64,000 bases of DNA from Rhizophagus clarus (GCA_015698045.1 BLAL01000193.1:248001-312000), one strand, 5' to 3'; shown: positions 11,195 to 24,444, numbered from the stretch's first letter. Program-made: numbers and translations. Notes: generated from the sequence alone by a model not told the origin.

Positions 11195-13600
11195 ATTTTT
11201 GACTTTTTCTTATGGTTATGTTAGATACCTAGCCAATCTTGAACTTTAATTATTTCATTGTATATAGATTTTTTTTTTTACATTCGATTTTTTTTCCATT
11301 TTTTCTCAATAAAATCTTTTGCGACACTTCATTTTATTTTACCTCAAAAAAATAAATATGCTACTAGTAACTTATAATAATTAACTGACTGAAGTCACAT
11401 GTAAGGATAATAATAACAATATTAACTATAGAAATCGAAGTTTATTAAGTTTATATAGAATGTTTTTCAAAGTAAAAGTAAATGATGCGTCGCGGAATTT
11501 TATTAAGAAAAATTTAAATATGTTGACGAAAAGTCAAAATCGAAGTTTATTTTTTATGATATGTTTTTTCAAAGTGAAAGTAAATAATATGTCGGTAGTA
11601 AATTATTGATAAAAGTGTACAAGAATTTATTACTTAATAGTTTTATATTTGAGTACATTCATAGTATATTAATCTGTAATCTTTTATTTTTTAAAAAAAA
11701 ATAAATAAATACTGTAAGTAATTCCATAGGATTTTCCCCAAGGACGTACATAATTTGAGATTGTGCAAATTTTATATTTTAAGCCTCTTTTCAGTTGTAG
11801 TGGCATGAATAAAATAAAAAGAAATTGATAAATCTATTATCGTATTTTAAAGCACTTAAAGTACATTGAAGATACTTGATTATTCAAAACAATCAAAAAC
11901 AAGCGAATAAAATTTGTAATAAATACTATAAAAATCCACCAATGCTACTCCTTTTGCTATAATTTGATCAAATAATTTCTTTTCTTCATCTAACAACACT
12001 CTTTCTAATCGGTTCATATCAAAATTTTTAAATAATTGTTATTTTTTTCTATATAATTCAAAATTATTAGAAGATTTTGTAAATTAATATCAAATTGTAA
12101 TTAATCGTTTCCAAACGATGATGACAATTTTCTAAAGTTATTTTAAGTGGATGATTAAGAAAATGACGAAATTCAAATAATTTAATACAAATTTCCTTAA
12201 AATTATCATTTACTAAATTTTTGACTAAATTTGCTAACATTTTAGAATAAGCATAAGATATATGAAAAACTAATTTACTAATTCTTAAATTTTTAAAATA
12301 ATGAAATACAGAATAAATATTTTTACTACTATTAATTTCAATTGTTAAACAAACTATCAAGGTTTAAACAATAAGTTGATATACATTCAAATAATAGGAA
12401 TTGTAATGTTACTATCGAAGATAATTTTTGTAATGATTCACCTAAATATTTGATCATTAAAAGTATAGCATTTTCTTTCATAGTTGTAAATGTTAGTTCT
12501 ATGAGGTTGAATGACGCAAAATTTAAAGGTTAAGTTGCTCAGTTGATATTTCTCCATTACCAATAAATCTTAAATATTTTAAATTATCTAAATTTATAAA
12601 ATTCTTAAAAGAAATTTCTCTAAAATCAAGTTCAAGTTCAATGCAAACTAAAGAATGTTTTGAGATTCTAATGATAAATGAATTCCGTTTAATGAAGATC
12701 CAAGTCGTAATTGAAGAGCGGTAAGTTTATTTTGTTTTCGAATTATTGTGCAAATATGTTCTTTAATTCCCATGTGAATACTTTTATCTAATGAAGAAAT
12801 ACTCAACCTTCTTAAATTTAAACAAATATTCGCTACACCTTCTAAAAATTCTCGTATGTTTTTATTTGACATATAAATATTTTGAATAAATTTTGAATGA
12901 AATTTCGTACATTATAATTATCATCATATATTGAGAATAATGAAATACCTAATTGTTTAATATTAATACTTTGTTGTAAATTTGATTCATGAAATGTTGG
13001 AAGAAAATTTTAACAATTTCATGACTGCTTGATATATTAAAATAATTCTTAAACCATTCAAAAATTATATAATCGATTTTTGAACAATCATAATTTTCTA
13101 AATATTTTGGATACTCAAATAGTGGTTCATTTTCATCATTAATATAATTATAATTATCATTATCATTAAATGAATTTAATCCATACAGTATTTAAATTGT
13201 AAAATTTTTACTTTATCAAAACATAATATGAAAGTTAAGGTTATTATGCAACTTTTTTTACTACTGGTTAAATTGACAAAGGGATTTGCGTAAAGTAAAG
13301 GAACTGTTTCTTTACACCAGAATCGGTTAACTAATAGACAACTAAACAATGTTGAATGATCATCTCGAAGGTATTCTACTATAATTATCATAAATACAAT
13401 CATCTGGTAAATAAAGTGGATTCATTATCGAAAATAGTTACCAATAATGAAATGATGAATTTTTTTTTTGATGATATATAAAAATTATATCGATTAAAAA
13501 AAAAGACATTTAATATAACGACAAAAAATATTATATCGTTTCTTTATATTTAATGTTCAAAACAAACAATATTAATTTAAATTTGGATTGTTCGAACGGT
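11195..13600. repeat. tandem segmental duplication, copy 1 (F-box region)
   Basis: Blocks in this segment recur in the same order and orientation at about 14575-16430. Examples are CTTTTTCTTATGGTTATGTTAGATA (split here as landmarks CTTATGGTTAT and GCGACAC/TTCATTTTATTT near 11220-11340 versus 14590-14690) and the leucine-rich part of the F-box relic (12060-12880 versus 15420-16150). Divergence is considerable with many indels, so the duplication is old. Confidence 0.6.
12000..13425 (-). pseudogene. F-box protein relic
   Basis: The ATG at 13425 opens MNPLYLPDDCIY. After a 1-2 base indel the F-box core continues as VEYLRDDHSTLFSCLLVNRFW and then KETVPLLYANPFVNL. Further frame changes are needed to read NDENEPLFEYPKYLENYD and DYIIFEWFKNYFN (about 13050-13170), NKNIREFLEGVANICLNLRR (about 12800-12870), and a leucine-rich stretch at 12067-12360. 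A P-D-x-C opening followed by L(F/W)SC.LVN+FWC is the form of the large F-box family of Rhizophagus-like fungi, in which the C-terminal half is leucine-rich and binds the substrate for SCF ubiquitin ligases. At least four frame breaks make this a pseudogene; no alternative intron set restores one frame. Its downstream half is duplicated at 15290-16260, and its N-terminal half is closely matched at 28967-29426. Confidence 0.75.
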
Positions 13601-14316
13601 GAACGGTGATCGGAGTTGGCTCTCAGATTGTATTACAAGATGTTTAATCTAACGTTGCACCGACGCAATATAATATTCGGAGATGATATATTTTCAGATT
13701 AGAAAAACATTTCGGTTGGTCATTTAAGTATCTATATTTTCTTTATCTAAAAACTATTCCTGGCCTTCGTTTGCAAAATTCTGATAATTTAATGCGTATT
13801 ACAAGCCATAAAAATTACATATTTTGAATAGCTTAATTTGTGAACTTTATATCATCCCAAATTATATTTTATCTAAACAATATAAAAGTTTTCTATACAG
13901 GTTAAATAATTCATTATTTATAATTTTTAAATTTGTAAAATCAATTTTTTACCTGCTAAATCCATAAGTTTTACAATCTGTAAATCCGCAGATTAACTGC
14001 GTAATTGTTTTAGCCAATAAGATATTTGCCTGCAATTTTGTATTATGTCACACAAATCATATTTTGCAAAAATTTAATTTTTTGCGGCATTATTGATATT
14101 ATATTTATTGTCATTTAATAATTTAAATTTAAAAGTTCGTAAGAAAATTTGTCCCTCAGAGAAGTACATCCCGAAATGTATTCCACCATAGAGACTGAAT
14201 AACTCCTAGACTAAATCTATATGAAGGAAACTTTGTAAAACTATTATAAAAAATACTAAAAAAAGTGAAGTTGTTATTGTTAATTGTAAAAATGCCTTAA
14301 AAAGATTTCAGAATAC

Positions 14317-14511
14317 AGTGGTACCTCCCTATAGTCACGCAGTCGGGCACATAGTGACTTTTAAAGCACAATGTGCTTATAAAGAGGTGCTATTATGATT
14401 GTGACTATAGGGAAGGATTCTTCTAATAATTTTTACCATTCAAAAAGCTCAAATATGTGCTTATATATATGATGTGCTTATATAGGGGGTGACTATATGG
14501 AGGTACGACTG
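14317..14511. mobile_element. TA-flanked MITE (Tc1/mariner or pogo type), 195 bp
   Basis: It begins CAGTGGTACCTCCCTATAGT and ends with the inverted form ACTATATGGAGGTACGACTG, with TA on both sides. Internal repeats of GTGCTTATA and GTGACTATA occur. A CAGTSGTACCTC end with a TA target is the pattern of Tigger/pogo-type non-autonomous elements. It has no coding capacity and probably was mobilised by a transposase elsewhere. Confidence 0.72.
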
Positions 14512-14574
14512 TATATAATTTATATGACATACAAATCACAAAAAATATTATTCAACTGATGCACAGAACTTCAA

Positions 14575-16430
14575 TTTTTAACCTTTTCTTATGGTTATAT
14601 TAGATAAATCTTGAACTTCAGTTATCTTATATGTATATAGATTTTTTTGATTTTCTCAATAAAATCTTTTTGCGACATTTCATTTTATTTCACTTCAAAA
14701 AAATAATTCAAAATTAATATGTTGTTAATTTCTTAATTTCGTATAATAATTATCACAATTTCGGGTGATTGAAGCCACGAGAAAGGGAATAATGACAATA
14801 TTAATATAGGTGAATCGAAATTTTATACGAATATTTTTAAGTAAAATGATGTATCACGAAATTTTATTGGGAAAAGTGAAAAAGATTTAGATAGGTTGAT
14901 CAAAAGTCAAAATTAAAAGTTTATTTATACAATTGTATGGAATGTTTTTCGCTTTTTCTCAATGAAATTTTGTGACGCGTCATTTACTTTTACTTTGAAA
15001 AGGATTTGAATAGATTGATAAAAGTCCAAAAATCAATATTTATATGGAATTTTTCCACAGAATCTATTTACTCTAAATAGAATTTATTTCGCATGTAATT
15101 ACTAATCATTTAATTTTATATTTTTATATTTGAAGCCTATTATCAATTATAGTCATTTTATTCTAATATTTAAATTAATACTGCAAGTAAAATAAATAAA
15201 AAGAAATTGGCACTGGTTCATTGTTATATTTTTTAAATTACTTTATTATAGTTAAATTGAAGATACATATTTACTCTAATGATCACTAATAAACCGACTA
15301 AATTCATAACGAATATTATAAAAATCCACTAATGTTGCTCCTCTTACCTCAATTTGATTCAATAATTCTTTTCCTTCATCTACTAACTCTCTTTTTAACC
15401 ACTTCATACCAATAAATTTTAAATCAAATAAGATTTTCTAAATCAATATCAATATAAAAATTAATCATTTTTAAATATTAATGATGACAATTTTTTAAAA
15501 TTATTCCAAAGTGGATCATAATAAAAACTATATGGTTTAATTGAAATTTCCTTAACATTAATATGACTAAATTTTTGACTAAATTTGCTAACATTTTAAT
15601 ATCATAAATACGTATGAGAAGACTAATTCTTAAATTTTTAAAATAAGGAAATACAAATCTAATATTTGAATAAATAATAACTTTTAACCTATCGGAGTTT
15701 AAGAAATATATTGATATATATTTACTAACAGGAGTTGTTATTTTTCCGCTAAAATATAATTTTTGTAATGTATCACCTGATCATTAAAAGTGCAACATCA
15801 TCTTCGAGCCAAGAGTTTAAATGATGCAAAATTCAAAATCTCAATTGATATTCCTACACAACTAATGTAACTTTTAAATATTTTAAAATTATACAAATTA
15901 TAAAATTCCTGAGAGAAAATAAACATTCATAAATTCAATATAAACTAAAGAACGATTTTTTTGGATGCTAATGATAAAAAAGTTTCGCTTATTGAAGTTT
16001 CCCGTAATTTAAATACATTGAGTTATTTTGCCTTCGAAATTCGAATTATCGTGTAAAGACTTACTTTAATTTCCTTGCAAATATAACCGTCTAATGAAGA
16101 AATTTTTAATCTCCTCATATTTAAACGAATATTCGTTACACTTTCTAAAAATTCATGTGATAATTCACCATTTTTGAAAACATACAGTGAATATAATGAA
16201 CTTAATTTTGATAAATTTTGAGTGAAATCTCATATATAATAATAATAATTACATGCTGAATTTGATTAATTGACGCGGCGAATCCAAAATGATAATATTA
16301 TGAACTTTTATAAAAATTTTTTTTTTTTCAGAAAATAAAAAAAATAATGTCGATAAAATCGTTCTTTCCATTTATTATTATTCACACAAATAATATTAAT
16401 AATTTTAAATTTGGTTGTTTACGATTGTGT
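14575..16430. repeat. tandem segmental duplication, copy 2
   Basis: Diverged second copy of the 11195-13600 segment, about 3.4 kb downstream. It lacks the N-terminal part of the F-box gene. The MITE at 14317-14511 lies just outside its left edge. Confidence 0.55.
15290..16260 (-). pseudogene. second F-box/LRR-like relic, C-terminal half only
   Basis: Matches the 3' half of the F-box relic at 12000-13425 in order and orientation: the CAACTCTCTTT block near 15390, the leucine-rich stretch near 15480-15680, and the EFLEGVANI-equivalent near 16140. The F-box itself is missing; the similar sequence stops near 16260. Reading frame is broken throughout. It is part of the old tandem duplication and is not expected to make a product. 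Confidence 0.5.
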
Positions 16431-17190
16431 TATCGACACCACTGACATATTTTCAGATAAAAAAAATTCAACTATTGGCGAGATATCACAAAGATCCCGA
16501 GATCATACATATTTTCGTGGCGTAATAAAATCATGGAGAAGTAAATTGATTGATAAGACAGTGGGTTTTAGAAACTTTGAATTTATATTTTCTTTATCCA
16601 AAAAAATTATAGTATTTCAGAAATGATAATTGAAGTACAGTATTCGAAATATAAATATAATTTGCAGCATGCGTATTCGAATGAATAGATGAGTAGTAAT
16701 CGGCATGTAATTTTTTATAGGAAAAGTTTTCCTAAGTCAGCTAGTGATTAATTTATGATGTAATTATTAGCATGCGTTTATAAACTATACAATAAAAATT
16801 CAAAATTACGTTTTCTAAACCTTATTCACCATTTGATAGTCTTTTTTGGATTTTTCAATTTTACTTTATTACAATTGATATATATTATAATATACTGTCC
16901 TTTTATTATTGTATTTTTTTTTAAATACTCGTATTTTATGTACCAATTTATTTATTTTCTATATACTCTAAATAATGATAAACTAATAATTTTCATTATA
17001 CAATAAAAGAAAGCTAAAAATAAAAATAAAATAAAGAGAAGTATAAATGATGATCTCTTATGAGTTTATGAGAATACATTCAAATATCAAAATTAATTTC
17101 AAGTGTTGTGTATCCTACATTTTTAAATTAAGAAATTAAATAGTCAATAAAAACATTTTCAATAAAAACTTTTTAGTTACAAGATGAAGC

Positions 17191-19048
17191 TTACTTACTT
17201 TCATCGCTGATATTCGTATCAATATCCAATTCAAATTCTCTTGTAATATAATCTAAATGAGACAAAATTTAATTAAATTATTATAAGTCTTATTTATTCC
17301 AAGATGAAAAGTATCTTACCATTATCTTCTTTTTCGGTTAACTTAGTCCTTTTAATGATGTTGTCTGGAAATATTTTATTTAATTAAAAAATGCAATCAT
17401 TCACATTTATATACAAAAATTTGACTTTAACCATACCTTCGTTTAATTTGTTTTCAATTTGATTGTCGTCAAATTTTCTTTTACCTTAGGATAAAATTTA
17501 TTAATGTTACTTAAGTTGTTATGTATTAGATAATAGTATTAAATAATTAATCACCGTTAAAAGACGTATTGTTCTTGTGAAATAGATCTAAATAATAACG
17601 AAATAAAGCATTATTATTTACTTTTGTTGAATAAAAACATTTAATATTATATTTACCAATTTCTGCTGTTATAGAATAACTTCTTAAACTTCTTGTAGAC
17701 ATTGTAAACATTGCAGATTGAATCATACCACTTAAAGGTCTACTCTTATAAAAAGCACCTGGATTATTTGTTGTTACAGGTCCAATATCTGATGACTTTA
17801 TAATTTCAGGATTTGTTCCATAACGCATAATATCAATTCTATCATATATATCAATAGCTACTGGCCTTTTGTTAGGATCTTCATGCCAACATTCTTTCAT
17901 TAATTCAATATATCCTTTAGGTGCATTTGTAACAATAGGTGGTCTTAAACCATCACATATTTCAATTATAAGTTCTATATCATGATTTCTATCCCAAAAA
18001 GGTCTTCTACCTGTCATTAATTCCCACATAATCATTCCAAGACTATATATATCTGATGCTTTAGTATATTTCTGTCCTTTAAAAATCTCTGGTGCCATAT
18101 AAGGAATGATACCATAATTCTCATTATTAGTATCGTTTGTAGATTCAGTGGCTGATTTACTTATTCCCAAATCACCTATAAATGCTTCATCAACTCCGTA
18201 TTTTTTACCAAAAAAGATATTTCCACTGTGAAAATCTCTGTGTATAATATTTACTCTATGTATATTGATAAGTCCGCGTATTATACCATATAAGTCCTCC
18301 AACTTTGTATACCAATCAATACTATAAAAATCATTAGTAATATAGTTAACCAAATCACCTAATTTATAATATGGCATTACAATCATGATATCTTTGGTAA
18401 TGGGATCTTGAGTAATTCCAAAATATTTACTAACATTATAAGAATTATTACCACGATTATACTTTAAGGAAAATTCATGAAATATTTTGAGCTAAAATAA
18501 AGAGTTTATTAATTACTTAAATCATTTAAATAAATAAATAATAATAATCAGTTAATCACCTCATTTAACTCCTTAGATGTGATGTCTGTAGAATTATTAA
18601 GCTTTTTAAGGACAACTTTATAATTTTTATTATATCTGGGTTTACAAAAACTTTGCTTTTTCTTACTCCAATTAGTTATTGATGGACCATCAATCCAAAT
18701 AGCCTTATAAACTTTACTAAAACCTCCTTTAGCAAGAAATTCTACATTTTTGAATTGATCATAAGGTACAAACACCATTTTTCCAGCTAATTTTTTACCA
18801 CTAAATAGTGTATGCTTAATGAAATCGTCAATAACTTTATTTCCACTTGGTACAAATACTGATTTCGCTTTATAACAAACGTGGCAAATCTGATGATCTT
18901 CGTCCAAAAATGATCGTTTTTTATTACATTCATTACATAATATACGTTTACGCTTGGGTTTATTTGTGGTTTGTGTCGATAGTCCTAAAGATTTTTTGTC
19001 TGATAATGAAGAATTAATTGTGTGTATATGACTTGTTAATTGACTCAT
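17191..19048 (-). CDS. protein kinase with N-terminal cysteine ribbon, five exons, 492 residues
   Basis: Joining 18560-19048, 17657-18491, 17437-17484, 17320-17364 and 17191-17252 at GT-AG sites gives 1479 bases, an exact open frame ending in TAA. The start (MSQLTSHIHT) opens the longest frame, and the paralog at 62987 starts at the matching place. Residues 38-58 hold CNEC...CHVC, a small zinc-ribbon-like pair. The kinase domain has the glycine loop AKGGFSKVY (106-114), beta-3 lysine K148, HRDFHSGN with D249 and N254, DLG (270-272) instead of DFG, and APE (296-298), followed by SDIYSLGMIMWELMTGRRPF. A lysine-rich and acidic tail is coded by three tiny exons (GKRKFDDNQ, IIKRTKLTEKEDN, DYITREFELDID). 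The family is a TKL-like kinase type heavily expanded in arbuscular mycorrhizal fungi; substrate unknown. The first intron is 68 bp. An alternative is that the last donor-like GTAAGTAAG is spliced to a further exon. Confidence 0.85.
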
Positions 19049-19790
19049 TTTTAATTTTTTTTAAAAAAATTGGCTCTTTTGCTTAGGTCAATAAAGTCTA
19101 ATTATATACTTTTTTTTTAAGCAAGGAATTTTCTATCCGAACTCCGAGAATTCTATAATAATATAATTTTTATAGAAGTTTCTAATTTAATTCTAAGAAG
19201 AATGTCTAAAGAACTATATTTTGGAAAAAAAAAATTTCTAACGGACTTTCCAATAAAGAATTCTATAAATGCGGTGAAAATCACATGATGTAAGACAGAT
19301 ACAACGTGGCACAGTTTTTGACGTGCACATGTGCAAAAATATCCTTCAAGCCGTCAGAGTTATCACTAGCTTTTCTATTCTATGTAACATATAAAATATT
19401 GGAATAATAGATAATGCAATTCATAATTTAAGTATATACAGTACATGTGATCAAATAATCAATTCATATTTCAACAAAAAAATATGTTAAATTTCGATTA
19501 TAAAAACAAACTATTGAAAGTTTCCAAGTTAAAATTCATATAATTTGAATAAGAAATTTTAATGCAATAGAAATCATTAAAGTATTTTCTATGATTTTTT
19601 TTTAATAATTTCAGCTTAATATACTAACAGCTTTTACGTAATATAATGATTTTTTTTGAAAATGTCATTATTTTCCTAATAGCATCAAAAAAAAAAAAAA
19701 TGCAACATGTCATCCAACTCATCCAACTCATTATCCACTAACGAATTGGGTGCAAATATCATTATTAAGAATTTATAATTAATAAATTAC
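17850..19790. repeat. inverted segmental duplication, arm 1
   Basis: From the activation segment of the kinase gene outward past its start and some 700 bp upstream, this region matches about 62225-63880 in inverted orientation. Matching landmarks upstream of the start include ATCTGTCTTACATCATGTGA, GAATTCTTTATTGGAAAGTC and GACATTCTTCTTAGAATT-type words. Coding parts, and the 68-bp intron, are more similar than the flanks. Confidence 0.78.
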
Positions 19791-19799
19791 TAAAATTAA

Positions 19800-22387
19800 T
19801 AAAACAAATTTTTGAGTCTTTATTATACTTTATTGAAAATTCTATTTTTTGTTGATTACAATATTTTGCGAAATATCTTACATATTGGGTAAAGTCTATT
19901 ATAAGATATCCATTTCAATTTACAATGCTTTTTTTATTTCATTAACACTTAAAGAAATAAATGAAATAAATGAAATAAAAAAAAAAATAAAAAAATACAA
20001 TGATACTTATTGAAAGACAATGTGGCTGTGAACCTCTGTGATTGTATGATAATATACAAATGTACCATGCTTGTTTTGTGTAGCAACACATTTCGGTTGT
20101 GCTCTGACCCTGAGTCGTGTTCACCCATACAAATTGTGTCCTTTTGAGCCTGCATCAACTAACGCTTATCAACAAAAGTGTATAAAACGGTATTTTACTA
20201 TTGAACGTCAGAAGTCAAAAAACGCCATGTGTTGCTCGACACGAAAAAAGTGTAGAGCAACAAACCCTTTGTAAATCAACACGTTTAAAATGCAGTAGTA
20301 CAACACATTTTATGTATACAGTAAAACAACGCCAGTTTAAAACACGTATGTAATGTGTAAAAACACATATGTTGGTATTAAAAACGTATATATCAACGCT
20401 ATTTTTTTGCTAATGCTAATTAACTGCTAATACATAATAATTACTAATACTATTTATTATTCTTCTAAATCATATCATCCATCATATGCTCATCATAAAC
20501 ATCATCAACACGATTAAAATAACCAACTTCAAGTCGTCAATAATTCGTCAATAGGATTTTGATTGCCCTACCAATCCTATAAACATGTATAGTGCCATAC
20601 GCTCACCACACGTTCAGGCCCAAGAAAAAGTGCGACTAAGAAAAGAAAAAAAAACAAAACGCTATTAACTGTTTCACTAAAAGAAATAATTTTTTAAAAA
20701 AAAACTCACCGAAACCAGTGTCTAAAGATCAATTTTATAATGTCGGTCTATTCCATTAAAGTTTTTCAGTCTCCATGCTTCAAAGTTCAGACAAAATAGA
20801 TAATCAAGTTGAAATAATCTTTTGCATTAAAAAAATAAATAAATAAGTTTGCAAGATGAAAACTTACGGTTTCTTCAGCTGTTATGAAAGAAAATAAACA
20901 AAACGTTAGTGATCATTTCGTTAAAATATTTAATTCAAAGTAAAAAATCTCCCATACCGAATTTTACACATGTCCAAATACTCTAAAAACCGGACGTCTA
21001 CAAAAAAAAAAATAAAAAAAAAATATTAGTGACTGTTTTATTTGTTAAAACAATATTTTTTTTAAAAAAAGAATTTGATTCCGTCACTCGCTAAAATTTT
21101 ACTAGTCCAAAATCCAAAGTACCAGTCTCTAAAAAAAGTAAACATCGAAACTTTAGTAAACGTTTCGTCAAAGTAATAATTTTTCAAAAAAAGATATATT
21201 CAGGACATTTACAGTAAAAAAAGTTTACCGAATTCAAAGGTATTGTTGTTTCACCCAAATACGGAGGATTATATGACAATAGTAGAATAATAAATCCCAT
21301 TAGGCCGCGTTTGTACTTGGATATCTAAAAATAAAACGAACGAACCGTTAATAAACTTTCGTTAAAATAAATAAATAAGCAAAAAAAGCGTACTTATCAA
21401 AATGTAGCGCCCAAAAAGATGAAAAATCGCCTAAAAGAATAAGAAAAGAAACGAGAAGTTAGTGTCTTGGCGATCATTTCGTTTCATTCGCTTCATTAGA
21501 AATCAAAGACTCCTCCTTGCCTATGCGTCCAAATATTTCAAAGAATAGGTCATCTACAAAAGAAAATAAACGAACGTTTGTGATCGTTTTTTAAAATATT
21601 TAATTTAAAGTAAAAATCTACCTTTACCGTGTCCAATATCGGCCGTTTACCAAAAAAAAAAGATTTTCTATCGTTTCTTGGCTCTCTTTTTCGTCTCTCA
21701 GATTCGTTTTCAAATGTTGTTGCTCTCCTAAACTGCTAACAAACATTTATAATTTATATAAAGAAATAATTTTCAACACAAATATAAAGAAAATAAATTA
21801 TAATTTCTTTTTATAGTTTTAAAATAGTTATAATGACAATTATTAGATAGCAATATTATGTAGTATTAGATGCCAATTATTAGATAGCAATATTATGTAG
21901 TATTAGATGCCAAAAAAAGATAATTAACATATACTTAATTTATTTTAAATGAGGGCGTTCAATAAAGAAAAAAAATTATATGGTGTGTATTATTAATACT
22001 TTCATAAAGCTTTATATATTTAGTAATCTTTCTTCCTAAATTCATTGCTCTACTTTTGTTACTATTGATAACATCCCAGCATTCTTTTCTATTCTTATGT
22101 ACATCTAAAACATTTACTCAAGAAGGGAAAATTGAGCTTTCAAGGAACTAAATGTAAACCAATATAATTATTTCTTTGTTCTGAATTGCTTGTAATTTCA
22201 TAATGATAAAAGTACGTAGCAAGGAATACAACAAAAGACAAATATTATGAAAGGAAATAATAAATTAATTTAAAGAGTGACAATAACGAAGGTCATAATT
22301 AATCTGACTGATAAATAAAAGTTCCTAGTATTGAGAATTAAAATTATTAAAATGGAGAGGATGAAGTACTAAGAGAAGGTTAATAAA
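19800..22387. other. gene-poor stretch with exon-like islands on the minus strand
   Basis: No single long frame. From about 20600 to 21720 short GC-richer blocks of 25-100 bp alternate with AT-rich spacers carrying a recurring word near GTTAGTGATCATTTCGTTAA. Read on the minus strand many blocks are bordered by AG...GT, for example one near 20956-20998 containing GTCCGGTTTTTAGAG, one near 21500-21555 containing TTTGAAATATTTGGACGC, and one near 21240-21325. This could be a decayed multi-exon gene with repeated exon-intron units, or an array of repeats. The 20030-20400 part is rich in CAACAC words. The product is not recognised. Confidence 0.35.
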
Positions 22388-24069
22388 CCCTATAAAAAAA
22401 CTGGATACGTTTTTAATAAGATTTTTATACGATTTTTTTCCTTAGAAATAACGTATCACAATAGACCGTTGAAAAGATACGGAAAATTGCACAATTCCGT
22501 ATCACTATAAATATGGTTTGGATACGGAATTTGCATGGAATGCATACGGAATTTACATGATTTAATCACTGTTTTACCATGAAATTTATATTATTGCTTA
22601 TTAAATTTACTGTTTATATTACAATTTATTACAATTTATTACTAGACTTTATTTACATAAATTTAATTTTATTTATTAAATCAAAAAATAAAAAAATAAA
22701 ATAAAACACAAATATATTATGAATAGTTTATTCCTATCAAACCAACTATTACAAACCAAAACAAAAAGAAACATTAATACTATTTCTACTGATGTTTCGT
22801 TAAGAAATTTGATTTTTTTTAAGAAATCAAAAGTCTCCAGGAGCACTTAGTCCAAAGAAATAACCTATTCCTTCAAAATAAATGAAAAAAGACACTAGTA
22901 CATTTCTTTAACTCAATTAGACCAACGCTTCCCTATTGTGCCTATAATTCTGGATTCGTCCAAGTCATCAGGAGTCAGACGACCTAAAAGCAAAAAAAAA
23001 AAGAAATATAAGCTCCGCCTATATAGTACCTGCAATCATCCAAGTCTCCAAACGTCCGGTTTCTACCTGACTTACAAAAAAAAAGTACTTCAAAATTGAC
23101 CCGCAATAAGAAAAAAGGAACCAAGCAGCCAAAAAAAAATCTGATCTACAAAATAAAAGAATAAAAATAAATAAAAAAGAAAGAATAGTGAGGTGGAAGT
23201 AAAAAAGTAAAATAAAAATTTTTTTTTTTTTTTGAAAAAGGAATAACGAAGTTAGGGAAGGACATAAAAAAAGATTTTTAAGGGGATGACAAAGTTAGAA
23301 AAATAATGCAGAAGGTAACTTACATAACCCGGCTTATAGGAACCTCTCTTTTTAAATTAGAGACTCAGGAAATACCTGCACTAAATAAGGCTTTTTATTC
23401 CCCAGTCCTGATAAACTTCGTGTCAGTAGTCGCGGTTAGTCCATCTTTAACCTCTAACCTATGATGCCAAAGGAGAATATCCAGAAATAATTCAGTAAAA
23501 AAAAGGGCAAAAATAATTTTTTTTAAAAAAAAGAAAAGAGGGTAATGAATGGGAATAAAAAAATAAAACCAAAAAAAAATTTTTTTTTTTTTTAAAGAGG
23601 GCAACGAAGTTAGAAAAATAAAGGAAAAGAAGTTTTTAAAAGAAGAGTAGCAAGTAAGAATAAAAAAGAGGGGCAACAAATAAAAGAAAAAAAGAGTTTT
23701 TTTTTTTAAAAAAAAAAAAAAAAATAGCGAAATAAAAAATCAGGGAAAGTAAGACAGGAAGACAAGGTGGAAGATTAAAGCTGGGTTTATATAAACAAAA
23801 AACGTATCATAACAGAATCACGTGATCACGTGTTATGGCTTATGACGATAAAATTGATAAAATCATTATTTAAAAAAAATGTTCAAAAATTCCGTATACG
23901 TTCTGTATATATTAATTTTTCCGCATACATTCCATATGCACCAATTTTTTAAAAAACATTCAAAAATGAATTACGTATTAAATATACGGAATTATTATAC
24001 GGAATCGGTAAAAACATATATCAGACGTTTATAAAACGTATCCTTTCCGTATACAGATTTCTTATAGGG
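22388..24069. mobile_element. CACTA (CMC)-like element with a different subterminal repeat, 1682 bp
   Basis: It begins CCCTATAAAAAAACTGGATA and ends ...ATTTCTTATAGGG, inverted. It is flanked by AAA on both sides, consistent with a 3-bp duplication. The subterminal regions repeat TACGGAAT/ATTCCGTA instead of the TGTCCGGA of the other family in this window. The middle is purine-rich on the plus strand and contains two or more minus-strand exon-like blocks (see 22936-23058). Superfamily assignment is inferred from the CCCTA ends, 3-bp flanks and subterminal repeats. No DDE transposase is recognisable, so it is either non-autonomous or decayed. Confidence 0.6.
22936..23058 (-). other. candidate last two exons of an element-borne gene
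   Basis: On the minus strand a block near 23030-23058 reads VETGRLETWMIAG and ends at a GCAG|GTACTA donor. An AG acceptor after a pyrimidine-rich tract then opens a block reading GRLTPDDLDESRIIGTIGKR and two more codons before a TGA. The two join in frame across a ~45-bp spacer. Further exon-like blocks lie upstream at about 23300-23480, one of them reading EVKDGLTATTDTKFIRTG. I do not recognise the protein. The clean frame and splice-like borders in otherwise AT-rich sequence are the only support. Confidence 0.3.
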
Positions 24070-24444
24070 AAAAAGCATTTATAAATTAATAAGCTATAAT
24101 AGTCTCATTATAGTGATTTTTGATTTGTTGACGTTTCAAAATGAAACTTGCACTGTATGATTTAACACATTTAATTCTGTTTTTACCTATCTTACTAAAT
24201 AATTTGTATATTTTTATGGCACCTTTTGTTGTATGCATTGTATTTTCATTATATCTTGGGAGATGTTTAATAATATTATTATATATTTCCTTTCTTACAG
24301 AATTATTGCTACATTTCTGAGACTCTGTGACAGCTCTTACACACTCCATACCATAATCATAACATCATGTAATTTCTTCTTGATTAGCATTAATCATTTG
24401 AATTTCTGCACGACATGCTTTTCCAAATAATTTAACCAGAGGTC

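Noticed and set aside
19942..20274. Overlapping ORFs of 60-69 codons on both strands
   Set aside because: They overlap one another, share no recognisable motif and lie in a CAACAC-word-rich region.
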